NCBI GenBank assembly: GCA_965240325.2
Contig: OZ251241.1
Span: 682,001-746,000, forward strand
Origin: Rebecca billardiae RCC1528
Lineage: Eukaryota > Haptophyta
Length of the DNA: 64,000 nucleotides
Direction of reading: 5' to 3'
Of this stretch, positions 17,263 to 28,057 are shown in pieces. The notes under the pieces are model-generated. The model saw only the letters and a list, made by a program, of their open reading frames with translations. It made no database searches and was not told the DNA's origin. Every line of letters begins with the position of its first letter. Within the stretch, counting starts at the first letter, position 1. The translations under genes and the position numbers were made by a program.

Positions 17263-17745
17263 TCAGACAGTGCGCCACCCGCAGCCCTGCCCCCCTACGG
17301 GAGCGGGGCCGGGATGGAGCACCGCCTCGGCCTGGGGCACGCGGCGGCGACGGCAGATGCCGCCGCGGCCGAGCGCCTTCCGGAGCACTTGGATGAGGGT
17401 GAGGTCGTAGTCGATGTCGCCGCCCGCCGACCTAGCGGCGAGCAGCTCCGGCAAGCGGCAGCCGCGGCTGTCGCCCCCGTGCGCCCGCGTGGGCGCCTGG
17501 ATGAGGATGAGGTCGTAGTACGCGTCGCCGCGCGCCGGCCAAGCGGCGCGCAGCTGCAGGAGAGGGGCTTGGAGAGTGAGCGCGACGCCTAGCGCGCTCT
17601 GGGCGATGAAGCAGATGAGGTGGTAGTCGATGTCGCAGCCCGGCCCGCCGGCGGGCTGCTGCAGATGCAGTGCTTGATGCTGGGGAACCTGGCCCCTGGG
17701 CTCGTCACACCCCGCAATATTGAAACTAGCGAGATATATCTGCAT
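17263..17745 (-). CDS. Possible repeat-protein fragment (36-residue units)
   Basis: A 160-residue minus-strand ORF with three copies of a 36-residue unit. The units begin CDIDYHLICFIAQ, GDAYYDLILIQAP and GDIDYDLTLIQVL, and two of them are preceded by a helix-like LxxLRAAWPAR or LPELLAARSAG segment. DNA spacing is about 108 bp, so the unit is a whole number of codons. The plus strand is also open here (repeating EVVVDVAARRPSG), so the strand is not certain. I favour the minus strand because its units have the amphipathic pattern of a solenoid repeat. No known family is recognised. The reading has no clear start and may be a relic. Confidence 0.35.
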   Translation of the reverse strand: MQIYLASFNIAGCDEPRGQVPQHQALHLQQPAGGPGCDIDYHLICFIAQSALGVALTLQAPLLQLRAAWPARGDAYYDLILIQAPTRAHGGDSRGCRLPELLAARSAGGDIDYDLTLIQVLRKALGRGGICRRRRVPQAEAVLHPGPAPVGGQGCGWRTV

Positions 17746-18184
17746 GAGATCGACGAATAATCGCGAAATCGTGTTTATTTGTCCAGCTGGCGCAACGCCC
17801 CTGTGAGTCAGAGTGGCTGTGAGTGTGAGTGTGACACTGCAACCAGTGACGCGCGCGACTCATATCAGCGCGAGATAAATGCATGGATATATATATATAT
17901 ATATAATTATTATAATTACATTATAATAATAATATAATTATATATATTATTATAATAATGGCATCAGCGTCAACAGCCAGAATCGCGCGGTAGCTACGGT
18001 TAAGAGTAGTGCTGCAGCTGCTGGCAGCATCAATAATAATAATGATGATGACGAGCAGGCGCTGATATAGCGCGACTGAACGAACCCGCTGCCGCTGGCA
18101 ATATGAATAGGTACGCGACCGTCGGTGGATTGGCATTATCGGCCATGCCCGGAAGTGAGCCACACGCCTCTGGCCTCGCCTCAC
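17746..18184. other. Intergenic with AT-rich tract
   Basis: Contains an AT-rich tract at 17886-17959 made of TA, TTA and TAA runs, and further ATA/ATG repeats near 18030-18050. It is probably the 3' flank of the TEDC1-like gene. No gene is recognised. Confidence 0.5.
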
Positions 18185-19885
18185 TCACAGGCCCCAGCAC
18201 GCGAGCTCCGACGTGAGCGGCTCCAGCAGCGTACTCAGCTCGTCCCTGTGCTCGCGCCGCTCAGCCGCGAGCGTCTCCGCCAGCTCGCGCGCACCCTCCA
18301 TTGCATGGCTGAGCTCAGCCTCGGCCGTGTGCTCGGCGCGCCACCCTGGGTCGGCGGCATGAGGCTGCCGCTCTGCAGCCAGTGCGTACACGGCAGGTAG
18401 AAGCGGAGCCTCACCGATCAGCACGCGCGCTGTGGACCCCTGCTGCTCGGCCGGTCGCCGTGCGTCCTGCTCGCCCGTCGCCGTGTCGGGCCGCGGCCAG
18501 GTCTCACAGTTGGCGCGCGCCGCCAGGCGCGCGTCGCGCCAGGCTGCCGGCTGCGCGCCTTGCAGCAGCAACGCGACGCGCCGTGCGTCAGCGAGGTCCT
18601 CAACGCTATGCGCACGCGTGCCTGCGGCCGGCGCGTGCCGGGCGAGCTCGAGTGCCGCGGCGCGCTGCTCGTCAGCAAGTGCGGCACACAGCTCAGAGAC
18701 CGTGCGCGGGGGTTCGACTCTGCTAGCCGCTGCGTGCGCCATGCGCGAGTCGGGCACGTCGGTGCCGACACGCGTGCTGAGGGCCCGCGCAGGCTGCGCG
18801 CCTCCCGGGCCCGCGGCCACGGCGAGCGCCCACCGCCAAAACGCACGCTCGTGCCGGCGCGCCTCCGCGCTCGCGCGCAGCGCCTGCAGCGCATGCTTCA
18901 GGGCACCCTTGCCCGCGCGCGCGCCGGCCGACGCTTCCGATTCGCCCGAATCGGCCGGAACCCCATGCGCTGCGCGCGGCGCAGAAGCTGGCGCGACACG
19001 TGGCGCGGGTTCCGCGGCTGCCGTCGCACCGTCCTCGTGCTCCGCACCGCCGAGCGTGCATGCCCACAGCTCGAAGAGCGTCCAGCCGTGCGGGGCGGCA
19101 CCCCCACCACGCGCACCCGCGTCGGCCGCGTCTGTCGCGTGTGCGCGCGGCAGGCGCGCCGCGAGGCCCACCTGCTGCGCGCGGTCGATGAGACGCGCGC
19201 GCCACGCATGCGCGGAGATGAGGCCGCGCAGGGCCAGGTGAAGCATGCCGAGCAGCGCGAGCACCGTGTGCGCCGCGCTCACGATCGCCTCAGCGAGCGT
19301 GGGCTGCTCCTCGCCCGCCTGACTTGGCTTGCCCGCGGCGCGCGCCAGCATATGGAGCACCGATCGGCGGCCGTCATCGACTCGCGCGCGCGCGGCGGCG
19401 GCGGCCTCCTCGGCCCGATGGCGGTTGTGAGGGAGGTCGGCGGTGTCCACAGGCCAGAGTGGCGCTCCCACGCGCCGGAGCTCGCGTTCGCTGGCGATGC
19501 GAAGTGCGTGCGTGTGAGACACGAGCCACGCAAATGCGCACGCAAATGCGCGCGTGCGCGAGCCAACGTTAGGCGTGCCACCGAGCTCACGCGCAGACAC
19601 GAGGTACACGTCTGCACGGCTGTACCCGCACGCGCGCAGGTGATGCTGCGCGAATAGGAGGACGTCGGCATCAGTCGCGGCCACGCGAGCGCGCTCGGCG
19701 TCGCCAACGCCGACATCCACCGGCCAGCCGGCGACGTGCATGAGGGCGAGGTCGTGAAGTGCGTGGAGGAGCGCCGAGTCGGCCTTTCCAAGGCCCTTCG
19801 CGGCCGCCGCGAGATCGGCAGCCGTCACGCGCACGCCCAGTGTGCCGAGCATGGCGCACGCCCCGTCAAGCTGCGCGGCCGCCAT
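18185..19885 (-). CDS. TEDC1: TEDC1-like protein (tubulin epsilon/delta complex 1)
   Basis: Single exon, 566 residues from the ATG at 19885 (MAAAQLDGACAM). The N-terminal 170 residues match the layout of the TEDC1/C14orf80 family: an opening helix, then DADVLLFAQHHLRACGYSR, a short acidic loop, and a hydrophobic helix ACAFAWLVSHTHAL followed by the Arg/Pro-rich WPVDTADL segment. This parallels the human order LVKSALCSQGYPRL ... LLLALSWLLA. TEDC1 acts with delta- and epsilon-tubulin to stabilise centriole triplets in ciliated organisms. The middle is Ala-rich and low in complexity, and the C-terminus is a coiled-coil-prone helix (AETLAAERREHRDELSTLLE). The assignment rests on recalled motifs, not an alignment. 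An unrelated helical protein is the alternative. Confidence 0.5.
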   Translation of the reverse strand: MAAAQLDGACAMLGTLGVRVTAADLAAAAKGLGKADSALLHALHDLALMHVAGWPVDVGVGDAERARVAATDADVLLFAQHHLRACGYSRADVYLVSARELGGTPNVGSRTRAFACAFAWLVSHTHALRIASERELRRVGAPLWPVDTADLPHNRHRAEEAAAAARARVDDGRRSVLHMLARAAGKPSQAGEEQPTLAEAIVSAAHTVLALLGMLHLALRGLISAHAWRARLIDRAQQVGLAARLPRAHATDAADAGARGGGAAPHGWTLFELWACTLGGAEHEDGATAAAEPAPRVAPASAPRAAHGVPADSGESEASAGARAGKGALKHALQALRASAEARRHERAFWRWALAVAAGPGGAQPARALSTRVGTDVPDSRMAHAAASRVEPPRTVSELCAALADEQRAAALELARHAPAAGTRAHSVEDLADARRVALLLQGAQPAAWRDARLAARANCETWPRPDTATGEQDARRPAEQQGSTARVLIGEAPLLPAVYALAAERQPHAADPGWRAEHTAEAELSHAMEGARELAETLAAERREHRDELSTLLEPLTSELACWGL

Positions 19886-22808
19886 TGGCTCGGCGGCCGT
19901 TCATCTACAGTTTAATGCTAAGTTAGAGTACAGTACTGGTGACTGGGTGATCAACGACAACAGGTACATACAAGCACGTGTGGCATCGCTGCAAACCCGC
20001 GCGCTAGTACTACAGCTGTGGCCGCGGCGCCGCCTGCGCCGCACTCGGCTCCGCAGGCCACTGGCTGACCGGCGCGGGGCCCCGAGTGCTGGCACTCGAT
20101 AGTCGATGATCCGAGTCGATGCTGGCGAGTCGCGGCGACTCCCGCGTCACACCGCGCCAGGCCCAGACTCAGAGGGCGACAGCCGGGCAGGCGGCGCGCT
20201 TTCCCGGAGGCAGACCGAGCTGACGGGTCTCGGATAAAATGGCGCCGTACTGACACAGACGCGAATATATACTATGATACAGTAGTTGGGCTCTAGCCTC
20301 TAGCTCAGGCGTGTATAGTGAAAGGCCGCGGCATGATGACGGATAGTCGGCCGGCGTGCAGACCGGCTCGGGCGGACGCGGTGTGCCCGAGCCAAGTCGT
20401 GTAGCTCATCAAGAGATATCACAAGTCTTACGTCCGCCTGCTATTCTCCCGATACATACTGGCACTGTAGTGTACACGAGATGCAGGTTCTCTGTCCAGG
20501 TCGGATAAGCAGGTGGGCTTTCACGCAGGATGAACGCGGCCGTCTGCCACACGGATTTGGTTGGGACGGCAGAACCCCGTGTCCAGGGCCGCGACCGTCG
20601 GTGGGCATTGCCATTCATCAGGCCGTGAAGAGTGCAGGCTGCTTATCGTTGTTGGCAGGAAATGTGGCGTCCCGCCAACACAGCGAGCATTCGGTCTCTG
20701 CGTACGTCTCGTTTGCGGTGTACTTCGTGCGCATGCCGAGCGGCAGTCCAGTCATGCATGCGTCGCGGCGTCGAAGCTTCGGCTGGCGGACCGGGGCGGG
20801 CTGAGACGACGCCAATGCCGACATCCATGACGTAGCGGCGGCCCCTGCGCAAAAGGCGAGCGAGAGCAACCTCGATGAGGCGTGCGTGTTCGGCGGCGGC
20901 AATGAGCTCATCATGACGAGCGGGAATGGAGCTTAAACGGGGGGGTCGGCACGAGAAAAGTTCCACAGAGTGGGCGGGAAAGGTTAAACACCCCCCCGGC
21001 ACCAGTCGTTTCGCAAAGTTGGGAGCCCAACCTTGTACTCCGTTCGAGACAGATACGATCTGTCTCGGATGATAGGATCAAGGATGATATGATGCCACGA
21101 AACTTGAGTACTCGAGTAGTCGAGTAGCTGAAGTCTGGTTCTGAACAATATTAGTGACGAGCCAGGCTGTGCACCCCCATTCCAACAATGACCAATCACT
21201 GGAGGTTTCGCCCAGTCGCCGACCATATGATAATCAAGCTTAAACCTGAAAGATTCCTCCAAGAACTCTTTAGGGGGGTTCCCCGCATTGGTCATACCCA
21301 AATTCCTTCCTGCTATCGAAACGGGCTTCCTCCATTTGAAGCGGGTACATTTGAATACGGAAAAAGGCAAAGCCCCGCAGCGGGGGCTTTGCTTTTCAGG
21401 AGCGTGTGGCAGGATCCCTGGAACGCCCTTGACGCGCCCAGGCCGCCGCGACCCTTCGCTGTCGTTGGCGATGATGATGCTTGAAGCGAGGCAGCCGAGC
21501 AGGCGAAGGCGTGCATCTGCTCCGTAAGCGTGTTTTGGGGGGAAACGTTTGCTCGTTCTCGAGCGCTGCATACCGCTGTGTGCAGCTTGCAACCGCTCAG
21601 GCCGGCGCTGGCGGGCTGCTGCCAGCTTCACGCCCTGAACGCGGCTCACCGGCTGTTCTGTTTCGGCCCGAAGCTGTCCGACCATTCAATTGAGCCCTCC
21701 GAATGTTACTCGGCCGCGACAACTGCCCGACAGCGGGCTCGGGCTGCGACCAGCCCGACACACAGTCTGGTCTGACGATGACGCTGAGGCAATAGCCCGG
21801 GCACCTGCGCTAATGCCTTCTGTTGATGACCCGGCCAGCCAGGTCACTGGCATACAATAGCAGCTACTGTTCAGTACTGTCAACCGAACTCAATAAGTCA
21901 GCCCGAGGGATGCTGATGCCCATGTGTGTGAGCTGTCTTTCGTTGCCAGATCGGCGCCATTTCACGAGTGGTGGCGCCGCACTGCTCGGGCCCGTGCCGC
22001 TGTGGCGCCATCCCGATTGATACTATGATAGTCGTAATGAATGGGCACACGTGCACGGCCGTCCACCACTGACGTCGTGACGGCCATCCGAGTAATGCTA
22101 CTCATCACGACAATATTTTCAGAGGCCGTCAAGTTATGACGAAGCACGGACCAGGATGCGCAGTCTCGCCGTCAGCGGTAAGCGGAGTCGTCGCTGCGGG
22201 AGTGCAGCGGGTCGTGTGGAGCTCGGCCGTCCACGTCGGCCGGCCAGGTACCGGGGCGGTAAGCTAAGTGTGGAGGGGCCAAGTTGCTGAACAAATCTCA
22301 ACGGACAACGGTGCAGCTCTGCAATAATGGTCCCTGCGCGGATCTACAATGGTCCTTTCATACGACTCAGTACTGCCGAATAGTCATAGTGAGTAGGAGC
22401 CACCCGAGGGCTGCTGTCCCAACTGCTGTACTATACGGCACAAGGTTCCGCGGGCTGACGCCGCGGCAGTTCTTCAGTGGTGCCACTGACTACCGGGCCA
22501 GGCGGCTGATGGAGTACGGTGCCGCGGCTGCGCATGAGTCCTGGCGTGGCGCCGCGACCATCGTCGTTATTAATTATTATTTCTCCCCACCGCGTCTGCT
22601 GCTCGTCATGTTTAGTTATATAATAATAATAAAATTTATCGCATATATATATAGCGCGTCAGATGATTAGACCTGAGACGACCGCACTACAAGCTAATTG
22701 CCGGTACCCAGCCTGAGCTCAGTATTCATGTAACAACTTAACGGCCAGTCAGATTATTGATCTTTATAGCGCGCAGATTGCTTTACTTACTGTAGCTAGG
22801 TCCATGAC
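19886..22808. other. Long intergenic region, no clear gene
   Basis: Nearly 3 kb with composition closer to 55-60% GC. Visible items are a 9-bp-arm hairpin CGAGACAGA-TACGA-TCTGTCTCG at about 21043, a GC hairpin with T/A tracts at 21363-21395 (listed below), and AT-rich words near 22560-22660. A minus-strand reading near 20800-20940 (DELIAAAEHARLIEVALARL) looks protein-like but is short and isolated. No gene can be supported. Confidence 0.45.
21363..21395. other. Terminator-like GC hairpin
   Basis: GCAAAGCCCC-GCAGC-GGGGGCTTTGC is a near-perfect stem flanked by A-rich sequence on the left (GGAAAAA) and CTTTTC on the right. It resembles a bidirectional bacterial intrinsic terminator and lies in the lower-GC gap. 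In a eukaryotic nuclear window its function is unknown. It could mark foreign DNA or be a chance palindrome. Confidence 0.4.
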
Positions 22809-23891
22809 TCATGTGGGCTTTGCTTTTCGCGACCCCAACGTCGTTGCCTTCTGCATCTGGCTGTCAGGATCGCAAAGCTTCTCTTCGGAGACGGCGACGC
22901 GGAGTGTGCGCGCAGTGGCCCACCTGGCGACTTGGATATCCACCAAGTACGGGGCCTCTCCCTCTACCATATCGAGAAGGACTTGCACGGTGCTCTCCCG
23001 CACGAGGACTGCTCCCATGCCGTACGCAAATGGCACCCGAGCGGAGTCCACTCGCCGATTTTTGCGCCAGGCGTCCGGATCGGCGCGCAACTCAGCCAGC
23101 TCCTCTGGTGTGTACGCGTTGCGCTTGCGCTGGAGATTGAAATGGTGCATTCGCGGGGAGGAATGGTCAGCATCCACGTCAACTTTCGCGATGTCCCATG
23201 TGTGCGGCGGGTACTTGCGCAGAAAGCGACAGAGGCGCCACCGATAGTCGGGGAGCACCATGGTGTCGTCTTCCATCAGCATGTAGTACCTTTCCAGCTG
23301 TGATGATGGTCGTTGAGTCACATTCTGCTGAGAGGGCAAAGCATCAGCCCCTCCGCTTATGATATCGTTGGTGAGCTTGCGCAGCATGTACATCCAGCCC
23401 ATGTAGTTCGCCAGGAGACGGGCGCAGACCGATGGGCTGAGGCTGGTCGACTCGAGAACGCCAGTCATGTTCGTAGCGTACGCCGTGACGTGGAAGCAGC
23501 CGAGGGGATTGCGAAGGATACTGCTCAAGCAATTCATGAGCGACGCCTTCTGCGACCGCCTGCCACGCCGCTCGCCCCTGGAAACGACCGCCGTGCACCG
23601 CTTTTGCGAGCGCAGCATCCTCACCAGATTCGTTTGCGCGTAGCGCGGGTCCTCGAGGAGCTCGCGCAACTTCGGCACGGCTGGCTCAATGGCTTGCACA
23701 CGCACCGGCTTCACAGCTGCCTTGCGCAGTGTGCGCATCATGAACTCCTGCCGCTCTACGTCACGGTTGCGATTGAGGTAGTACGCTGCCGTGACCTCGG
23801 GCAGCTGACTTCGGTCGACGTCGCAATGGGCATGGAGCTCACCTGCGATGCCCGTAGCCGCGAGCAACCAGTAGATGCAGGGGGGCGCCAT
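22809..23891 (-). CDS. Glycosyltransferase family 25-like protein, secretory pathway
   Basis: Single exon, 360 residues from the ATG at 23891. Residues 1-20 (MAPPCIYWLLAATGIAGELH) form a signal peptide. AAYYLNRNRDVERQEFMMRTL followed by RVQAIEP is the N-terminal signature of GT25-type enzymes (a YxxNLxRxxxR motif and then a position/identity helix). LERYYMLMEDDTMVLPDY carries the EDD metal/nucleotide-sugar motif in its usual place. FAYGMGAVLVRESTVQVLLDM resembles the conserved GA-Y/A-hydrophobic acceptor segment, and APYLVDIQVA supplies the late Asp. The family includes LPS galactosyltransferases and collagen GLT25D, which transfer sugars in the ER or Golgi. Donor and acceptor cannot be told. 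Codon bias is milder than in neighbours. An Arg/Lys-rich insertion (SRGERRGRRSQK) interrupts the middle. Confidence 0.7.
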   Translation of the reverse strand: MAPPCIYWLLAATGIAGELHAHCDVDRSQLPEVTAAYYLNRNRDVERQEFMMRTLRKAAVKPVRVQAIEPAVPKLRELLEDPRYAQTNLVRMLRSQKRCTAVVSRGERRGRRSQKASLMNCLSSILRNPLGCFHVTAYATNMTGVLESTSLSPSVCARLLANYMGWMYMLRKLTNDIISGGADALPSQQNVTQRPSSQLERYYMLMEDDTMVLPDYRWRLCRFLRKYPPHTWDIAKVDVDADHSSPRMHHFNLQRKRNAYTPEELAELRADPDAWRKNRRVDSARVPFAYGMGAVLVRESTVQVLLDMVEGEAPYLVDIQVARWATARTLRVAVSEEKLCDPDSQMQKATTLGSRKAKPT

Positions 23892-24598
23892 CCGAGCCTC
23901 TGGCGATGCCCGCCATCCGCTTGACGAAGCTCATTATTGCGCCATCCGAATAATAATGAGCAGGGCGGAAATTGCGCGCGCTGCGACGCCCCAACGATCC
24001 GCCTGCAGGGGTGCGGTGCCGGTCACCCGGCTTGATCAGTCTGAAGTCTCAAGCTATTTCGATGACGATATTATCGCGGGGCAGGCGGAGCTCTGCTACC
24101 AACGCCGACTTATCGACGCGCGATCGACGAGCAGATAAATCATAGAATTGGTCTGAAGCCGCTGGGAAGGTGAGCCGTGCCTGCCGGCGGCCACAGCGGC
24201 GGGCCCATCAGTGGCATGCGCACTCTGAGTTCTTGCATTATTCCTGTCAATTTCTTGCATCACCGTACTACTATTGTGTCCGGTTATGATACTAATTATT
24301 AATTAATCAATACCGTATGTATGGTGTCTAGTGAGTACTGTCTCAGAGCTAGCCGCCAGCTGTCACTAGGCTGAATTCGGCGGCGGCCGCGGCACGGAGG
24401 AACAGTGAGTCAGGCACTGCTGATGAGCAGGCAGGTTCGGCTCAGGTGCAGACCTGCCCGCACCACCCGACCACCCGTCCCAACCGGGAAGTCGGAAGGC
24501 TCCTGAAGCCCGTCCGCAGTGTAGGGGGCTTGGGACGGGTGGGGCCACCGATGTGCTGGGGATGCTCATGCGGGCCCAGTCAAAAGTATGTCGTCGTA
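23892..24598. other. Intergenic
   Basis: Promoter side of the glycosyltransferase and left flank of the inverted-repeat element. Contains short AT-rich words (about 24293-24320). No gene or RNA is recognised. Confidence 0.5.
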
Positions 24599-25288
24599 TT
24601 GATATGTACAGGTCGATGAGGGCAGAATGAGACAGGGGGCACTTTGAGACAAAGGCGGCGGCCCAGTGGCGGCCCAGTGGCGCCCACTGGGCATGGTGCA
24701 TGGCGCCCGCCTCGCACGCGCTACAGCGCCCGGTGAGGTGGACGCAAGTCTGTCGAGACGCGTCACATGTGTGCCCAAGGTGCATGCCTGGCACCTCCGC
24801 TCGTTTGCCGGCCGCTCCGCTGCCCATGCCTGGCCTGCACGCACCAAACGTAGCCGCCGAACGTGCCCCGCCACTGTGAGACGGCCGCGAACCGCGATGC
24901 ACGGTGCCCTTCAGTGACGTGAGCAAGATAGTCTACTACTGCAAGGGGACGCCAACCTGACGGCTGGCCATGCCATGGGAGGTAGTAGGGACGTCAGACA
25001 CGCGCCAAGAGCCCATGGGAAGCTTGCTCTCCCCAGTTGGTGAGCTCGTCGGGCGTGCGCACGCGGTTTGTCTCAAAGTGCCCTCCCCCCCCCAAAGTGA
25101 GACAAACTTGATGGTGCTCGTGCTCCTCAACGGCATGGAGTTAGCCCACGAGACTCGCAGCTTGAACTCTTGGTCTGATGCCCTCCACGACGACGTGCGC
25201 GAAGGGCGTGAGCGCCATCGTGGTGGAGCGCAAAACACGATCCGGGCGGATTTTGTCTCATTCTGCCCTCACCCACCTGTAGTATCAA
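24599..25288. mobile_element. MITE-like element with nested terminal inverted repeats
   Basis: The 36 bases 24599-24634 and the reverse complement of 25254-25288 match except for a few substitutions and one indel. Both read TTGATA ... ACAGGT ... TGAGGGCAGAATGAGACA. A second inverted pair sits inside: GGGCACTTTGAGACAAA at 24637-24653 against its exact complement at 25067-25083. The word GAGACAAA appears again at 25099. The internal 24661-24690 region is a GCCCAGTGG/CCACTGGGC hairpin. There is no transposase ORF, so this would be a non-autonomous element. No clear target-site duplication is seen. It ends 78 bp before the SCAI start codon and probably contributes to that promoter. Confidence 0.6.
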
Positions 25289-25365
25289 AAAGCAGTAGCA
25301 GTATTGTCAAAATAAAGGATGATCATCCGCGGCCGAAACTCGGCGGGAGCGACCACGACCGAACG

Positions 25366-28057
25366 ATGGGGGCCGACAGCGACGAGCTACGGCTCGTCAA
25401 CGAGTACCGGCTGATGCACGGCCTGGCGATGCAGCTCTTCGACAGCCTCAAGTATCTCCCGCACTACGGGGACCACCTCTGGCGCCCCAGCTTTCAGCGC
25501 GCGTTCGAGCTCTTCGCCAAGCTGTGGAAGTACCAGCAGGACCACCGCGCCGTGCTGGCGGACGAGGCGCACTACGGGCTCACGCGCTGGGAGATTGGCG
25601 TGATCGCCGCGAAGATCGGCCAGCTGTACTACTTCTACTACCTGCGCACGGGTGACGTGGGCTACCTCAACGAGTCGTACGTCTTCTACGACGCGGTGCG
25701 CGCACGCCGCTACTTCCACGACGAGCACGGCGGGCCAAGCGACACGGCCGCCAAGCTCGCCGTCAGGCTGCGGTACACGACGCGCTTCGCGGTGGTGTGC
25801 GTGCTCGTCGGCCGGCGCGCCCTCCACGCCGAGCTGAACGACGAGCTCACCGAGCTCGTCCGGCAGTACGCCACGCACGCGCCGCCCGACCTGGGCGAGT
25901 GGCAGCGCGTGCTCGCGGACATGCGCGCCGTGCGTGAGCAGTACGACGCAGTCCGGGTGCTCGGCGTGCCGGCCGCGTCGAGTCCGGGCGCGCGCGGCGC
26001 GGGGATCAGCTCGCCGCTCGCGCTGGACGACGGTATCGCGCTCTCCGACGGCGCGCCCGGCGGGCTCAGCGCAGGCGTGGCGCCCGGGAGCGGATGCGCG
26101 GGCGGGCTGCCGCCTGGGGCGTGTGGCTCGCAGCCGCCGTGCGCGGGCGGCACCGCTGCCTCCTCCCCGCCGGCGATGGCGGCGGCTGACGGCGCGGGGA
26201 TGGCCCTCGGCGGGCTGCTCGCGGACACGCCGTGCGTCGCGACGCGGCCCGCGCCGTGCTCCCTCCCGCACGCCTCCGCGCAGACCCACCACCACCTCGG
26301 CGGCATCGCCTCGGCCGCGGGCGCGGGCGCGGAGCTGCGCGAGGTGCTCCTTGTCGGTACGGACCCCCAGCAGGTGGGCGCGCGCGCTCGCGCGGGGGCC
26401 CGCGCGCGCGGGTGGGCGGCGCGCCCCGGCCGGGCTTGCGCGCGGCTGGGGCTTCCGCGCGCGCGCCCAGCTCACGCGCGCCCGCCGGCCGACGGACTTG
26501 CCGACGCGTCCACACCCGCCGTGCCGCCCGTGCGGGCGCGCGCGCGACATTCACGCTTGCGTCCGCGCGTCCGCGCGTCCGCGCGCCGCGGTGTGGCGGC
26601 AGGCGACTCTGGGCGAGCTCACCATCGACGTGCTGCGCATGCTACGCGCGCTTGAGATGCCCGCGACGGCGGGCTCGCATCGCAGCCCGAAGCGTGGCGC
26701 GGCGAGCGCGATCGACGGCGGCGCCGCACTCGACGGCGGCGGCGGCGCCGCGCGCGCGCCGCACAAACTCCTGCTGCACCGGCCGAGCTGCAGCCGCCTG
26801 CTCGGCGCGCTCGCGGCGGCGTGCTCGCAGGCGGCGGCGGGCGGCGGCGCGGTGCTGCTGTACCTCTCGGCGCAGCGCGGCGCGGACCTGCGCTCGGCGC
26901 CCGGCGGCCGCGCCGCGCAGCCCACGCTGCAGCTCACGCCCCGCCCGACCCTCAGCCACACCCTCTCCGAGGCACAGCTGGCCACGCTGCCCGCGCCCGC
27001 TGACGGGCTGCTCTGCGCGGCCGATCTGCTGCCGTTCCAGCGGGGCCCGCTGCTCGTCGTGGCGGACGGGCACGGCTGCGGCGCGTTCGAGCTGGCGCTC
27101 TCGCCCTTCGGCAGCGCCGTCGCCATCCTCCGCTCCGGCGCGGACGAGCTGGGCCTGCACGCCGCCGCGGCGGGCGCGGCCGCGCAGGCCTCCCAGCCAG
27201 CGGCCGGCGGCGGCGCGGACGGCGCGGCGGCGCGGACGGCCGGGCGGCACACTCCCGGCCGCATCCTCACGCACTTCCTCACGGATCCGGTGCTAGCGTT
27301 CTGCCAGCTCGCGCGGCGGCGGACGGTGCGCGCCGACGTGCTCGAGGAGGCGCGCGCGCGCACCGCCACCGCGCTCACCGCGGCAGCCATCGCCTTTGTC
27401 GAGCTCGAGGCGCGGCGCGCGGACGAGGCCTCGGCCTGGCGGCTGCTGCTGAGCGACCGCACGCTGTGCGCACTCGTGACGCGCTTCCTGCTGTGCCGCG
27501 CCGCGCTCAAGCGCTTCACGGTGGGCGCGGCCGCCGCGCCGCCTACGCTGCCCACCGCCTCCCCGCCCATCCCACCGGACATCCTCGACCACCCGACGCT
27601 CAAGCTGCTCGTCGATGAGCTTGACACGCTCACGGCGCGCGGCGGCGGCGCCGCGCCGCTGCCCGCCGACGCGCTGAGTGCGCCGCCAACGTCGTACGCG
27701 GCCGCGGCCTCGGGCGCAGGTACGGCGGCGTCCGCCGGGGGGATGCCCCCTCGGCGCGGGGCCGGCGCAGCGCCGACCGCCCCGCCGAACGCGGCCGGGC
27801 AGAGGGTCGAGAGCACGAGCACGGAGGCTCGGACGTCCGCGGCGGCACCCGTCGACGCTGCCGACAGCGTGCCGCCGCCACCACCGACGTCATCAGCGTC
27901 TCTACCATCCACCGCGGCGCCCGCGTCGGCAGCGGCGGCAGCGTCAGCCGACGACAGGAGCAGCAGGCAGCAGCGCCGCCAACAGCAGACGACGAGAAAG
28001 CAGCAGCAGCAGCCGTCATCATCGTCGTCATCTCAGCGTCAGCAGCAGCGCCAGTGA
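25366..28057 (+). CDS. SCAI: SCAI family protein (suppressor of cancer cell invasion)
   Basis: Two exons (25366-26373 and 26603-28057, intron 26374-26602) encode 820 residues. The N-terminal 200 residues carry the family core: FQRAFELFAKLWKYQQDHR, LTRWEIGVIAAKIGQLYYFY, and GYLNESYVFYDAVRARRYF. After a Gly/Ala/Pro-rich insert, the second exon begins ATLGELTIDVLRMLRALE, as in SCAI after its SELTLDxFRMLQxLE. Later, LFLLDPLPFQ-like and FL-TDP motifs appear (AADLLPFQRGPLLVVADG; RILTHFLTDPVLAFCQL). The C-terminal 60 residues are low-complexity Gln/Ser. In animals SCAI is a nuclear cofactor that represses MRTF/SRF transcription and acts in DNA repair; the role in protists is unknown. The start was chosen as the Met preceding the conserved block; upstream in-frame codons run into the inverted-repeat element. 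Confidence 0.9.

Noticed and set aside
20643-21002. Minus-strand reading DELIAAAEHARLIEVALARL
   Set aside because: It looks protein-like over about 40 residues but has no start context, no domain and no continuation, so it was not called as a gene.
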